A stretch of 64,000 nucleotides of DNA from Coccinella septempunctata (GCF_907165205.1 NC_058197.1:3164501-3228500), one strand, 5' to 3'. Shown: positions 1 to 11,800, counted from the stretch's first letter. Notes: a model not told the origin generated them from the sequence alone. A program made the numbers and translations.

Positions 1-131
1 AGCTGGAAATCTTGGAAAATTCAATGTCATGTCACCAGAGTCACATGTTACTCGATGGGGAATCCATGCCGTATTTTATGAAACCAAGTTTTTAACTCCT
101 ATAATATGAGAATATTTCATTTCAATTATTC

Positions 132-133
132 AT

Positions 134-200
<67 letters not shown>
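132..200. repeat. (TTTA)n microsatellite
   Basis: Uninterrupted tetranucleotide run directly before the TTCATTATTATA stretch that is the presumed R4 target in this unit. Its length varies strongly between unit copies (about 20 to 70 bases). Confidence 0.95.
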
Positions 201-900
201 TTCATTATTATATACTCAAAATTTTTCGTTTTCCCGGTTAAGACATTGAAAATGAAATTCATGAAGTAGATAGTAGTGCTCCGTATAATTAGGGTGAAAA
301 TAAAAAATAACGATTCTAACCTACATGGATTTCTGCATATACATCAGAGTCGTTAAATCTATTCAGGGACATTCTTTCTATAGTTTTTATTTCCTCAGGA
401 AAAACGTGTATACCATCTACAACGTGAATGTAAATGATGAAAAAGAATTCTCTAGAAATTATTAATTTTGAAATATTGTTTGGAGCAGCGAGATTTGAAA
501 CAAACTTAAGAATTGAAATACTAATGCGCTTTAATACTTGCTTATCCAGATAGTTATTATCTGTATCGAAAACTTATACTTTTCAATTGTTGATATTTTA
601 TCATTTCATAATATCAGAAACGTTTGAAAAAATAAACAGTAATATAGTATATTCTATCTGTAAGAAAAATACTCTGGACAATTATCATTTAAATTCGCAT
701 ATGTTTCATAAACTCATAATTTTATAAAACACTCTATAATTTCAGGTATTTTTAGTGTTAGGCTCAAGTATCACAAAATAACAAAATATTTTATATGTTC
801 TTTTTAGGTATCATAAATAATGAATTGAACACAATAAGTAAAATATCGCAGGAATTTGGACAGGTTGAAAAACAATCTCTTATGAATTCGCCAACGTTTC

Positions 901-916
901 GGAACTATTTTGTTCC
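901..916 (-). other. GGAAC-N6-GTTCC hairpin followed by GAAACGTTGG
   Basis: On the minus strand a perfect 5-bp stem (GGAAC/GTTCC) with a 6-base AAAATA loop is followed at once by GAAACGTTGG and preceded by TGATGAG. Present in seven unit copies (also 14810, 19758, 28296, 36011, 45384, 52801). The arrangement recalls the stem II-GAAAC part of the hammerhead-like motifs associated with Penelope-like elements, but core residues differ, so catalytic activity is not claimed. Confidence 0.5.
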
Positions 917-1136
917 TTTCTCAAGGCTCATCATACAACTAATAAAAGTAACACTTTAAAATTGGTCATAGGAAGTTAAGGATAAATCAACAAACAGTCC
1001 GACGTGTGACAGTTAAATCGAACGAATGTAATACGTTGATTCCATAGAAATTTTAAGTCACAGCAATCTAATATCGAATCAGACGACGGAACGGGCAATT
1101 GGGTGGTGGGGTGCTAAGGAGGGATGGTAGAGGGGC

Positions 1137-1173
1137 TATATAACAGCGGAGTAGATGTACAAAGTATTCAGTT
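1137..1173 (+). promoter_or_regulatory. TATA box plus TCAGTT initiator, copy K1
   Basis: TATATAA at 1137-1143 is followed by TCAGTT at 1168-1173, which matches the arthropod initiator consensus TCA(G/T)T(T/C). The initiator A at 1170 lies 33 bases after the first T of the TATA box, the normal spacing for an RNA polymerase II core promoter. All seven unit copies that retain this region keep both elements. Confidence 0.65.
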
Positions 1174-1177
1174 GTGA

Positions 1178-1670
1178 ATGTGCTTCGTGCTGCAAATATT
1201 GTTTACATTTTTTAACTTTGATACTATCGAATTTTATCGTTTCATACTTAAATATTTTTTTCATTGTGGAAGACGAGATGGACAGAAAGAAGATCTTGAG
1301 AATGGGATTGGAAAAATTGAAGTCTAAACAAATTGACTTGAGGAGAACAGTTCAAATCAGGAATTTTCTGAAGTCACATGTAGGAGAACGAAAAAGAGGA
1401 AAAGTTCCGCAGAAAAAATCCGACACTCACTCTGCAAGAAGAGAAGGTAATCAAGATGAACATAGCCAAAAAGTCGTGAAGAAAATAAATTCCGATGAAA
1501 AGCAGTATGTGTCGAACGGAAATCTGAGAAAACGCTTGACGAGGTCTTTCATTCTGAAGGAGATTCTGAATATGACATCTATTAGAAGAAAAGAAGATCC
1601 TAATATCAAACTTTTCAATGTAAATGACTACATTGAGATTTTTAGGAAGAAGGAGAAACCTATAAAATGA
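1178..1670 (+). pseudogene. basic secreted-like protein ORF, copy K1, frameshifted
   Basis: Copy of the 169-aa ORF described at 15087. The ATG used by the open copies is at 1178, but eight bases are missing near 1200, which puts the hydrophobic N-terminus out of frame with the basic body. The body is still open from the internal ATG at 1278 (MDRKKIL) to the stop at 1670, about 130 aa. It also lacks nine bases near 1494, removing three residues in frame. An ORF reading upstream to 1155 exists, but that ATG precedes the predicted initiator and is unlikely to be transcribed. Function unknown. Confidence 0.5.
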
Positions 1671-1699
1671 AAACTTTTGTAGGATTTGTAACTCCAGCC

Positions 1700-2185
1700 C
1701 GCGCTCTATATTCAAAATGAAGTATTAACTTCGAAAAAAATTGAAAATTGTTAGATGTAGAGAAAAGACAACAGTACTGTTTTAAGTACTATGCGTAAAG
1801 ACTGAACGCTCCTTGACCTGCGATCAAGAAATAGAAAATTCATAATATTGGAGTGCAAGTCTGATATTTGAATTTACAGCATATTCTTAATGAAACATAA
1901 ATTTCGAAAACAAATAAAAATTGATAGGGGATCATAAAAGTTGACAGTTAGTACTGTTTCAAGTACTATGCAAAAAAAATCCACTGAACGCTTCTTGACC
2001 TGCTATCAAGCAATAGGTTGTGTATGAATTCAGAGTGCAAGTCTGCTATAATGAATCATTTATGATATAGAGTGTATTCTAAATGAAACATTAGGTTTGA
2101 AAAAAAATTAAAAATTGTTAGGTGTACTCAAAAGACAACGTTAGGTCCCGTTCCAAGTACGGTATAAAAAAAATAAAACTTCAAA
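1700..2185 (+). repeat. degenerate triplicated ~180-195-bp repeat 3' of the ORF
   Basis: Three diverged copies follow one another. Each has a TATTC-(A/T)AAATGAA-type start, a (G)AAAATT(G/A)(A)AAATTG block and an AGTACTGTTT(T/C)AAGTACT-type block (near 1775, 1953 and 2140). Spacing is about 178 and 195 bases. The same triplication sits 3' of the ORF in the other units. No ORF is visible. Confidence 0.6.
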
Positions 2186-2263
2186 ATATGACCAGATATA
2201 CTAATTATCAGTAAAAATTAAGTAGGAGGATATCAAATAAGTGAGCAGTCGACATTTTTCTAG

Positions 2264-4649
2264 TCCAAACTTCATTTTGATGTCTTCCGAGAATCCTTCC
2301 ACCATTTTCAGCATCAGTTGCATTTGTTTTTTGGTAGATGCGAAGAGTTTCAAATCGTCCATGTAAAGGAGATGATTCAGTTTCATCATAGTTCTACTCC
2401 CGCTCTTGATGGAAAATCCGTAGTCCGTAGAATTCAATCTATGAGACAAGGGATTCAGGGCCATGCAGAACCACAGAGGGCTCAGCGAGTCTCCTTGGAA
2501 AATTCCGCGTCTTATTGGAATAGGTCCTGTTGTAATGGAGCAATCTGCTGCTTTCATTTGGATGCTAGTACGCCAGGTTGACATGGCGTTTTTCAGGAAC
2601 TTAACAATATTGGGATCCACCTTGTAAATCTTCAAGATCGTCAAGAGCCATTCGTGAGGTATAAAATCGAATGCTTTTTTGTAGTCTATGTAGGCAGCGT
2701 AAAGATTCCTACGCTTGGAGAACGCTTGATTGCAGATAACTGAATCTATTATTAGTTGTTCTTTGCACCCTCGGCTGTCTTTGGTGCATCCTTTCTGTTG
2801 CATGGCGATGATGTTATTCCTTTCGCAATGGTTGTGAATTCGGTTTGAAATGCACGATGTGATTAATTTGTACATCGTTGGAAGACATGTGATCGGTCGG
2901 TACTTGGATGGGTCTTCTGTATTCCTTTGGTCTTTAGGTAACAGGTATGTTGTGCCATGTGTAAGGAATACTGGCATTCTTTCAGGATTTTCAATGACAT
3001 CATTTATTGCGGAGGTCAATTTGTCATGCATGATCCAAAGTTTCTTGATCCAGAAGTTCTGTAATCCATCAGGCCCAGGTGCTTTCCAGTTGTGCAGTCC
3101 TCTGATAGCTGATTTTACTTCTTCAATCGTGATCATGTCATGCTGCATCGGCTCATATTTTATAGCTTCAGATTTTTCATCTTTAATCCATCCGGTATCT
3201 CCATTGAACTGAGGTTTTGTTGATAATTGTTCGGTCCAGAATTGTTCAATGGCTTCCTTTGGTGGTAACTTTCCATTTTCTCCATCCGACGATGTGAGTG
3301 ACCGGTAGAAAGATTCTTCCGACTTTTCGAATGAATTATTGTCTCTTTTCCGGCTATAATTGCTTTTATATCTCCTCAAGCGTTCTGCATACAGACTTAA
3401 TTTTTGCTTCAGAGTGTCGAGGCAATGGTGAGCTGTAGCATTCTCCGTCTCTCGTTCTGTGTGTGTCCTGTTTCTATCCATGATCTCTTTGGCAGCTTTC
3501 ACAACCTTTCTTCCTCGATTCCCGTTCAAGTACTCCGTCATCGTCCAATGTCTCTTCTTAGCCTTTCTGTTTTGTGTTGAAGACGTTTCTGCCATGCTGG
3601 CGCGTGTAATTTGTGTAATTTTGGACCATCGTTGTTCGTTCGGCGAATTTTTGCCCCCATGGTTTTCGCTGTCGTCAGCGCTGCACAGTGAAAAACAAGA
3701 TGCAGATATTCCAATGAACTTCCGTTCTGTAGGTATTCAGGTAAAACGTCCTTATTCAAGATGTCGATTATAAGTGACAGTTTCTTGGATGTATTGAGTC
3801 GTGGAGGTGCTACTCGATGAAGAGGATCTGTTCCTTCCAGTTCGGCAAAGTATCTCCTCATGTCAGAGCCAACTTGTCGGTGGAGCTCTTCCCTATCGTC
3901 CTGGTGTTCAGGCTCATTTGCTTTGCAAGAAGGACTTTCAGTATCAATGTCTTCTGGGTGTTGTTGCCCAGGTATGTGAACTTCATCAGAGGTGTTGGTG
4001 TTATTCTCCATTGCTAGCGGACGCTGAAGTTCTCGTTTAATTGCGTCGATTCGGGCCGTTGGTACTAGTTCATTTCTCAGAATTACGCGGTACTGGTCTG
4101 CCACTCGTTGTTCAGTGACATTGACATTTGGGTAGGCAATGCAGAATTCCTCATGGAGCCTTTTCCTATAGTTGTTCGTGTTCTGCCCTAGTCCCGTGAT
4201 GGAGTTATATATGCGCACAATAGTTTCATTCATGGACGTTGACCACTTCATGCGCTTTCTCACTAACCCCGCTTGGGTGAGCACTGGCTGAATATCCTGC
4301 GCAGCACCTTCAGCGGTTCGAGTCGGCAATTGAAATGGACTCGTTGGTTGCTGTTGTTGCTTGGAGCTGTAGCTTGTTTTGCAGCAGGAGCTCGCTTCCT
4401 CAACATCCTGCCACCGACGTCCCGCATGCTGTCATGTCCAGCGCCGGCTCCAGACATGCCTTGACGATCCCCAGGCAGCGACTTGTTTCCGAGGCTTCTC
4501 GTAATCACCATTTTCATGGGTTTGTGCTCCCCTTTCTCGGTTTGGGTGAGGGGTAGAGAAATGAGAGCAGAAAGAGCACCCCTATGAAGGATGTGAAAGA
4601 GAGAGGAAGAAGGAATGGGACTGCGGACAGCAGGCGTGGCTGGCTGCAC
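2264..4649 (-). pseudogene. R4 reverse transcriptase ORF, copy R4-1, disrupted
   Basis: The ORF begins at 4649 (MQPATP). A base lost in the CTGTTGTTGCTTGGAG stretch near 4357 ends the first frame. The next frame (4329-3538) carries the Myb-like region and the segment before the RT. Loss of a G near 3546 shifts frame again, and 3595-2264 then encodes the RT fingers and palm with the YMDDL catalytic motif. Beyond 2264 the frame runs into unit DNA and stops at 2201. It is non-functional. Diagnostic substitutions, such as GGATGCTAG at 2566, are shared with R4-5. Confidence 0.88.
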
Positions 4650-4714
4650 CGTCTACGTCGTTACGATGGCTACCTGGCAGGCCATCTACCAGATAGCTGC
4701 CAGGCAGGCCAGAC
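2264..4714 (-). mobile_element. R4/Dong-like non-LTR retrotransposon copy R4-1, 3'-truncated
   Basis: Minus-strand copy with an intact 5' end at 4714 (element starts GTCTGGCC). The 3' third, holding the thumb, zinc finger, endonuclease and 3' UTR, is missing. The break at 2264 joins directly to U-repeat DNA that normally continues with CTTCGAATAA, so a deletion removed the R4 3' end, the unit microsatellite and half a unit. A 12-bp ATT-rich spacer separates it from R4-2. Confidence 0.9.
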
Positions 4715-4726
4715 ATTATTATTATG
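4715..4726. repeat. ATT target-repeat spacer between R4-1 and R4-2
   Basis: Twelve bases, ATTATTATTATG, lie exactly between the 5' end of R4-1 and the 3' end of R4-2. This is what remains of the TAA/ATT target between head-to-tail elements. Equivalent spacers lie at 8775-8786, 12832-12840, 23507-23518 and 46737-46742. Confidence 0.9.
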
Positions 4727-4768
4727 ACTTTAGCCTTGCGGCTTTCACACTCCTCTCCAGAGGAAAAT
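4727..4768 (-). other. R4 3' UTR with two tetraloop hairpins
   Basis: Only 42 bases separate the stop codon from the element end. In sense orientation they contain CCTC-TGGA-GAGG and then AGCC-GCAA-GGCT, two 4-bp stems with 4-base loops, the second a GNRA-type loop, followed by AAAGTC. In target-primed reverse transcription the RT recognises the RNA 3' end, so these hairpins are natural candidates for that role (inference). Confidence 0.6.
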
Positions 4769-7700
4769 TCACTTATCCCAGATATCTGAGATATCAAAAG
4801 GATTAAGCTCTGTTGGAGCCCTTTCCAGGTTTTCGGGCTCGTGGTGGTGGTGGGGTTCGGGTCGCTCCTCGGCTTCCTGCTGTAGGTTGGATTCCTGCTC
4901 CACCCGCACTTTCTGTCGGAGCAGACGGTGTTCCTCTGCATTCCCCATGTACTTGCGTACAGTTCTCGCCGTTCCGAGCAGTACCGCCTTCTGCATGACT
5001 TTATAAATATTTTTGTCCAACTGAAGATTTCTCAAGTTCTCCAGTAGTTTCTTCGGTATCAGGCCTGTAGATGAAATGACAATAGGGATGGTCTTTATAT
5101 CTTTCAGCTTCCACTGTCTTCTGGTTTGTTCCTCGAGATCTCTATATTTTGAAATTTTTTCAGTGTGTCTATCTAGAAGATTGTTATTATTTGGAATTGC
5201 CACGTCGATGAATAGTGCTGTGTCCTCATCCTTATTGAGCAATATGAGGTCTGGTCTATTGTGGGTTATTTTCCGGTCTGTGAGAACAGTGCGATCCCAG
5301 TAGAGCTTGTGATGTTCGTTTTTCAGCACAGCATCTGGATGGTAATTGTAATAAGGAATCCTTTTCGAAGTTAGAAGTTGGTGTTTTAGTGCCAATTCTT
5401 GGTGAAGAATCTTGGCAACAGCATCATGTCTATTTTTGTACTCCGTGCCCGCGAACTTCTGACATCCCCCGGTGATGTGCTGGATAGTTTCATGTGTCGC
5501 ACAGCCATAACGACAGCTATCGTCCGCCACTGAGGCATCCTTGGCGATGTATCTCATGTAATTTCTTGTTGGAATCACCTGATCCTGGATGGCGAGCATG
5601 AAGCCCTCTGTCTCAGGAAACAACCTTCCAGAAGTCAGCCAGTAGTTCGACGCAGATATGTCGACGTAATCATGGTTGACCTCATTCTGGTGCCTCCCAT
5701 GCAAAGGTTTGCCAATCAGTTTCTGCATTTTACTTTCTGCAGAGTGTTCGACGGTTTCCAAGTGATCCTGGTGTAGCTTTAACGGTGTAGATGTATCAGC
5801 AACACAAACTACTCGATGGAGTTCTGACGAAGCTGCCTTGCTCAAGAAATAGTTTCGAAGTCCTTCAATTTCCTGGGACATACGGTTGGACAAATCAACA
5901 ATTCCTCTACCCCCAAGATGACGTGGCAGCTCTGTCCGTTCTATTGAGCTTTTGGGGTGATGTTTATTGTGTTTAGTCAGCATCGTCCTTATTTTTCTCT
6001 GTAAAGCTGCTAAATCGGTGGTCGTCCAAGAGATAATACCAAATGAATAGCTCAGCGCCGAGCAAGCGTAGGTGTTAATCGCTTTTATCAGATTCTTGCT
6101 GTTAAGACCAGTTCTCATTATCCTCCTCAATCTTCGGGTAAACTCCTCCGTTAATTCTTTCTTCATCTGAGTCTGATTGATTTTTCTTGCCTGTTTTATG
6201 CCTAGATACTTGTATGTGTCTCCTTCCTTTAATGCTTCAATTTCTGCACCTTCCTTGAGTTTGAACGTACCATCTTCTATTTTCCCTCTCGTTATGTTTA
6301 GCAGTCGACATTTTTCTAGTCCAAACTTCATTTTGATGTCTTCCGAGAATCTTTCCACCATTTTCAGCATCAGTTGCATTTGTTTTTTGGTAGATGCGAA
6401 GAGTTTCAAATCGTCCATGTAAAGGAGATGATTCAGTTTCATCATAGTTCGACTGCCGCTCTTGATGGAAAATCCGTAGTCCGTAGAATTCAATCTATGA
6501 GACAAGGGATTCAGGGCCATGCAGAACCACAGAGGGCTCAGCGAGTCTCCTTGGAAAATTCCGCGTCTTATTGGAATAGGTCCTGTTGTAATGGAGCAAT
6601 CTGCTGCTTTCATTTGGAGACTAGTACGCCAGGTTGGCATGGCGTTTTTCAGGAACTTAACAATATTGGGATCCACCTTGTAAATCTTCAAGATCGTCAA
6701 GAGCCATTCGTGAGGTATAGAATCGAATGCTTTTTTGTAGTCTATGTAGGCAGCGTAAAGATTCCTTCGCTTGGAGAACGCTTGATTGCAGATAACTGAA
6801 TCTATTATTAGTTGTTCTTTGCACCCTCGGCTGTCTTTGGTGCATCCTTCCTGTTGCATGGCGATGATGTTATTTCTTTCGCAATGGTTGTGAATTCGGT
6901 TTGATATGCACGATGTGATTAATTTGTACATCGTTGGAAGACATGTGATCGGTCGGTACTTGGATGGGTCTTCTGTATTCCTTTGGTCTTTAGGTAACAG
7001 GTATGTTGTGCCATGTGTAAGGAATACTGGCATTCTTTCAGGATTTTCAATGACATCATTTATTGTGGAGGTCAATTTGTCATGCATGATCCAAAGTTTC
7101 TTGATCCAGAAGTTCTGTAATCCATCAGGCCCAGGTGCTTTCCAGTTGTGCAGTCCTCTGATAGCTGATTTTACTTCTTCAATCGTGATCATGTCATGCT
7201 GCATCGGCTCATATTTTATAGCTTCAGATTTTTCATCTTCAATCCATCCGGTATCTCCATTGAACTGAGGTTTTGTTGATAATTGTTCGGTCCAGAATTG
7301 TTCAATGGCTTCCTTTGGTGGTAACTTTCCATTTTCTCCATCCGACGATGTGAGTGACCGGTAGAAAGATTCTTCCGACTTTTCGAATGAATTATTGTCT
7401 CTTTTCCGGCTATAATTGCTTTTATATCTCCTCAAGCGTTCTGCATACAGACTTAATTTTTGCTTCAGAGTGTCGAGGCAATGGTGAGCTGTAGCATTCT
7501 CCGTCTCTCGTTCTGTGTGTGTCCTGTTTCTATCCATGATCTCTTTGGCAGCTTTCACAACCTTTGTTTCTCGATTCCCGTTCAAGTACTCCGTCAGTCG
7601 TCCAATGTCTCTTCTTAGCCTTTCTGTTTTGTGTTGAAGACGTTTCTGCCATGCTGGCGCGTGTAATTTGTGTAATTTTGGACCATCGTTGTTCGTTCGG

Positions 7701-8709
7701 CGAATTTTTGCCCCCATGGTTTTCGCTGTCGTCAGCGCTGCACAGTGAAAAACTAGATGCAGATATTCCAATGAACTTCCGTTCTGTAGGTATTCAGGTA
7801 AAACGTCCTTATTCAAGATGTCGATTATAAGTGAGAATGTTTTTTGGATGTATTGAGTCGTGGAGGTGCTACTCGATGAAGAGGATCTGTTCCTTCCAGT
7901 TCGGCAAAGTATCTCCTCATGTCAGAGTCAACTTGTCGGTGGAGCTCTTCCCTATCGTCCTGGTGTTCAGGCTCATTTGCTTTGCAAGAAGGACTTTCAG
8001 TATCAATGTCTTCTGGGTGTTGTTGCCCAGGTATGTGAACTTCATCAGAGGTGTTGGTGTTATTCTCCATTGCTAGCGGACGCTGAAGTTCTCGTTTAAT
8101 TGCGTCGATTCGGGCCGTTGGTACTAGTTCATTTCTCAGAATTACGCGGTACTGGTCTGCCACTCGTTGTTCAGTGACATTGACATTTGGGTAGGCAATG
8201 CAGAATTCCTCATGGAGCCTTTTCCTATAGTTGTTCGTGTTCTGCCCTAGTCCCGTGATGGAGTTATATATGCGGACAATAGTTTCATTCATGGACGTTG
8301 TCCACTTCATGCGCTTTCTCACTAACCCCGCTTGGGTGAGCACTGGCTGAATATCCTGCGCAGCACCTTCAGCGGTTCGAGTCGGCAATTGAATTGGACT
8401 CGTTGGTTGCTGTTGTTGCTTTGGATCTGTAGCTTGTTTTGCAGCAGGAGCCCGCTTCCTCAACATCCTGCCACCGACGTCCCGCATGCTGTCATGTCCA
8501 GCGCCGGCTCCAGACATGCCCTGACGATCCCCAGGCAGCGACTTGTTTCCGAGGCTTCTCGTAATCACCATTTTCCTGGGTTTGTGCTCCCCTTTCTCGG
8601 TTTGGGTGAGGGGTAGAGAAATGAGAGCAGAAAGAGCACCCCTATGAAGGATGTGAAAGAGAGAGGAAGAAGGAATGGGACTGCGGACAGCAGGCGTGGC
8701 TGGCTGCAC
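4769..8709 (-). pseudogene. R4 ORF, copy R4-2, one frameshift
   Basis: The reading frame starts at 8709 and covers the leader and Myb-like domain (to about 7825). A two-base length difference (GAGAATG in place of GACAG, near 7834) then breaks the frame. The remaining 1015 codons from 7816 to 4769 are open and carry the RT (FADD-equivalent YMDDL), the CX3CX7HX4C finger and the RPDL...FIDVAIP endonuclease motif, ending DIWDK. Apart from this lesion the copy looks intact. The same lesion is in R4-5, so it predates the duplication of the arrays. Confidence 0.9.
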
Positions 8710-8774
8710 CGTCTACGTCGTTACGATGGCTACCTGGCAGGCCATCTACCAGATAGCTGCCAGGCAGGCCAGAC

Positions 8775-8786
8775 ATTATTATTATG
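8775..8786. repeat. ATT target-repeat spacer between R4-2 and R4-3
   Basis: ATTATTATTATG, identical to the spacer at 4715-4726. Confidence 0.9.
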
Positions 8787-8828
8787 ACTTTAGCCTTGCG
8801 GCTTTCACACTCCTCTCCAGAGGAAAAT

Positions 8829-11800
8829 TCACTTATCCCAGATATCTGAGATATCAAAAGGATTAAGCTCTGTTGGAGCCCTTTCCAGGTTTTCGGGCTC
8901 GTGGTGGTGGTGGGGTTCGGGTCGCTCCTCGGCTTCCTGCTGTAGGTTGGATTCCTGCTCCACCCGCACTTCCTGTCGGAGCAGACGGTGTTCCTCTGCA
9001 TTCCCCATGTACTTGCGTACAGTTCTCGCCGTTCCGAGCAGTACCGCCTTCTGCATGACTTTATAAATATTTTCGTCCAACTGAAGTTTTCTCAAGTTCT
9101 CCAGTAGTTTCTTCGGTATCAGGCCTGTAGATGAAATGACAATAGGGATGGTCTTTATATCTTTCAGCTTCCACTGTCTTCTGGTTTGTTCCTCGAGATC
9201 TCTGTATTTTGAAATTTTTTCAGTGTGTCTATCTAGAAGATTGTTATTATTTGGAATTGCCACGTCGATGAATAGTGCTGTGTCCTCATCCTTATTGAGC
9301 AATATGAGGTCTGGTCTATTGTGGGTTATTTTCCGGTCTGTGAGAACAGTGCGATCCCAGTAGAGCTTGTGATGTTCGTTTTCCAGCACAGCATCTGGAT
9401 GGTAATTGTAATGAGGAATCCTTTTCGAAGTTAGAAGTTGGTGTTTTAGTGCCAATTCTTGGTGAAGAATCTTGGCAACAGCATCATGTCTATTTTTGTA
9501 CTCCATGCCCGCGAACTTCTGACATCCCCCGGTGATGTGCTGGATAGTTTCATGTGTCGCACAGCCATAACGACAGCTATCGTCCGCCACTGAGGCATCC
9601 TTGGCGATGTATCTCATGTAATTTCTTGTTGGAATCACCTGATCCTGGATGGCGAGCATGAAGCCCTCTGTCTCAGGAAACAACCTTCCGGAAGTCAGCC
9701 AGTAGTTCGACGCAGATATGTCGACGTAATCATGGTTGACCTCATTCTGGTGCCTCCCATGCAAAGGTTTGCCAATCAGTTTCTGCATTTTACTTTCTGC
9801 AGAGTGTTCGACGGTTTCCAAGTGATCCTGGTGTAGCTTTAACGGTGTAGATGTATCAGCAACACAAACTAATCGATGGAGTTCTGACGAAGCTGCCTTG
9901 CTCAAGAAATAGTTTCGAAGTCCTTCAATTTCCTGGGACATACGGTTGAACAAATCAACAATTCCTCTACCCCCAAGATGACGTGGCAGCTCTGTCCGTT
10001 CTATTGAGCTTTTGGGGTGATGTTTATTGTGTTTAGTCAGCATCGTCCTTATTTTTCTCTGTAAAGCTGCTAAATCGGTGGTCGTCCAAGAGATAATACC
10101 AAATGAATAGCTCAGCGCCGAGCAAGCGTAGGTGTTAATCGCTTTTATCAGATTCTTGCTGTTAAGACCAGTTCTCATTATCCTCCTCAATCTTCGGGTA
10201 AACTCCTCCGTTAATTCTTTCTTCATCTGAGTCTGATTGATTTTTCTTGCCTGTTTTATGCCTAGATACTTGTATGTGTCTCCTTCCTTTAATGCTTCAA
10301 TTTCTGCACCTTCCTTGAGTTTGAACGTACCATCTTCTATTTTCCCTCTCGTTATGTTTAGCAGTCGACATTTTTCTAGTCCAAACTTCATTTTGATGTC
10401 TTCCGAGAATCCTTCCACCATTTTCAGCATCAGTTGCATTTGTTTTTGGTAGATGCGAAGAGTTTCAAATCGTCCATGTAAAGGAGATGATTCAGTTTCA
10501 TCATAGTTCTACTGCCGCTCTTGATGGAAAATCCGTAGTCCGTAGAATTCAATCTATGAGACAAGGGATTCAGGGCCATGCAGAACCACAGAGGACTCAG
10601 CGAGTCTCCTTGGAAAATTCCGCGTCTTATTGGAATAGGTCCTGTTGTAATGGAGCAATCTGCTGCTTTCATTTGGAGACTAGTACGCCAGGTTGACATG
10701 GCGTTTTTCAGGAACTTAACAATATTGGGATCCACCTTGTAAATCTTCAGGATCGTCAAGAGCCATTCGTGAGGTATAGAATCGAATGCTTTTTTGTAGT
10801 CTATGTAGGCAGCGTAAAGATTCCTTCGCTTGGAGAACGCTTGATTGCAGATAACTGAATCTATTATTAGTTGTTCTTTGCACCCTCGGCTGTCTTTGGT
10901 GCATCCTTCCTGTTGCATGGCGATGATGTTATTTCTTTCGCAATGGTTGTGAATTCGGTTTGATATGCACGATGTGATTAATTTGTACATCGTTGGAAGA
11001 CATGTGATCGGTCGGTACTTGGATGGGTCTTCTGTATTCCTTTGGTCTTTAGGTAACAGGTATGTTGTGCCATGTGTAAGGAATACTGGCATTCTTTCAG
11101 GATTTTCAATGACATCATTTATTGCGGAGGTCAATTTGTCATGCATGATCCAAAGTTTCTTGATCCAGAAGTTCTGTAATCCATCAGGCCCAGGTGCTTT
11201 CCAGTTGTGCAGTCCTCTGATAGCTGATTTTACTTCTTCAATCGTGATCATGTCATGCTGCATCGGCTCATATTTTATAGCTTCAGATTTTTCATCTTTA
11301 ATCCATCCGGTATCTCCATTGAACTGAGGTTTTGTTGATAATTGTTCGGTCCAGAATTGTTCAATGGCTTCCTTTGGTGGTAACTTTCCATTTTCTCCAT
11401 CCGACGATGTGAGTGACCGGTAGAAAGATTCTTCCGACTTTTCGAATGAATTATTGTCTCTTTTCCGGCTATAATTGCTTTTATATCTCCTCAAGCGTTC
11501 TGCATACAGACTTAATTTTTGCTTCAGAGTGTCGAGGCAATGGTGAGCTGTAGCATTCTCCGTCTCTCGTTCTGTGTGTGTCCTGTTTCTATCCATGATC
11601 TCTTTGGCAGCTTTCACAACCTTTCTTCCTCGATTCCCGTTCAAGTACTCCGTCAGTCGTCCAATGTCTCTTCTTAGCCTTTCTGTTTTGTGTTGAAGAC
11701 GTTTCTGCCATGCTGGCGCGTGTAATTTGTGTAATTTTGGACCATCGTTGTTCGTTCGGCGAATTTTTGCCCCCATGGTTTTCGCTGTCGTCAGCGCTGC

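Larger units (their letters stand above)
1..2263 (+). repeat. U-repeat unit 1, left part (forward)
   Basis: First copy of the roughly 3.9-kb unit that builds most of the window. In order it holds a TTTA microsatellite, about 900 bases with no convincing gene, a GGAAC/GTTCC hairpin, a TATA/initiator promoter, the basic-protein ORF and a degenerate tandem repeat. It ends abruptly at 2263, where the sequence switches to the inside of an R4 element; the same junction recurs at 21112. It is nearly identical to 18858-21112, so the two belong to a recent large duplication. Confidence 0.9.
4727..8774 (-). mobile_element. R4/Dong-like element copy R4-2, full length
   Basis: Complete 4048-bp copy with the same 5' end (GTCTGGCC) and 3' end (CTAAAGTC) as R4-3, flanked on both sides by ATT-rich spacers. 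No target duplication can be told apart from the ATT tract. Insertion into TAA/ATT repeats is the known target habit of the Dong element of Bombyx; the R4 clade uses a restriction-like endonuclease rather than an APE-type one. Confidence 0.92.

Noticed and set aside
1155..1177. ATG at 1155 as the start of the K1 protein (also at 20012 in K3)
   Set aside because: It lies upstream of the predicted initiator A at 1170 and is out of frame with the leader in the open copies, so it would not be in the transcript.
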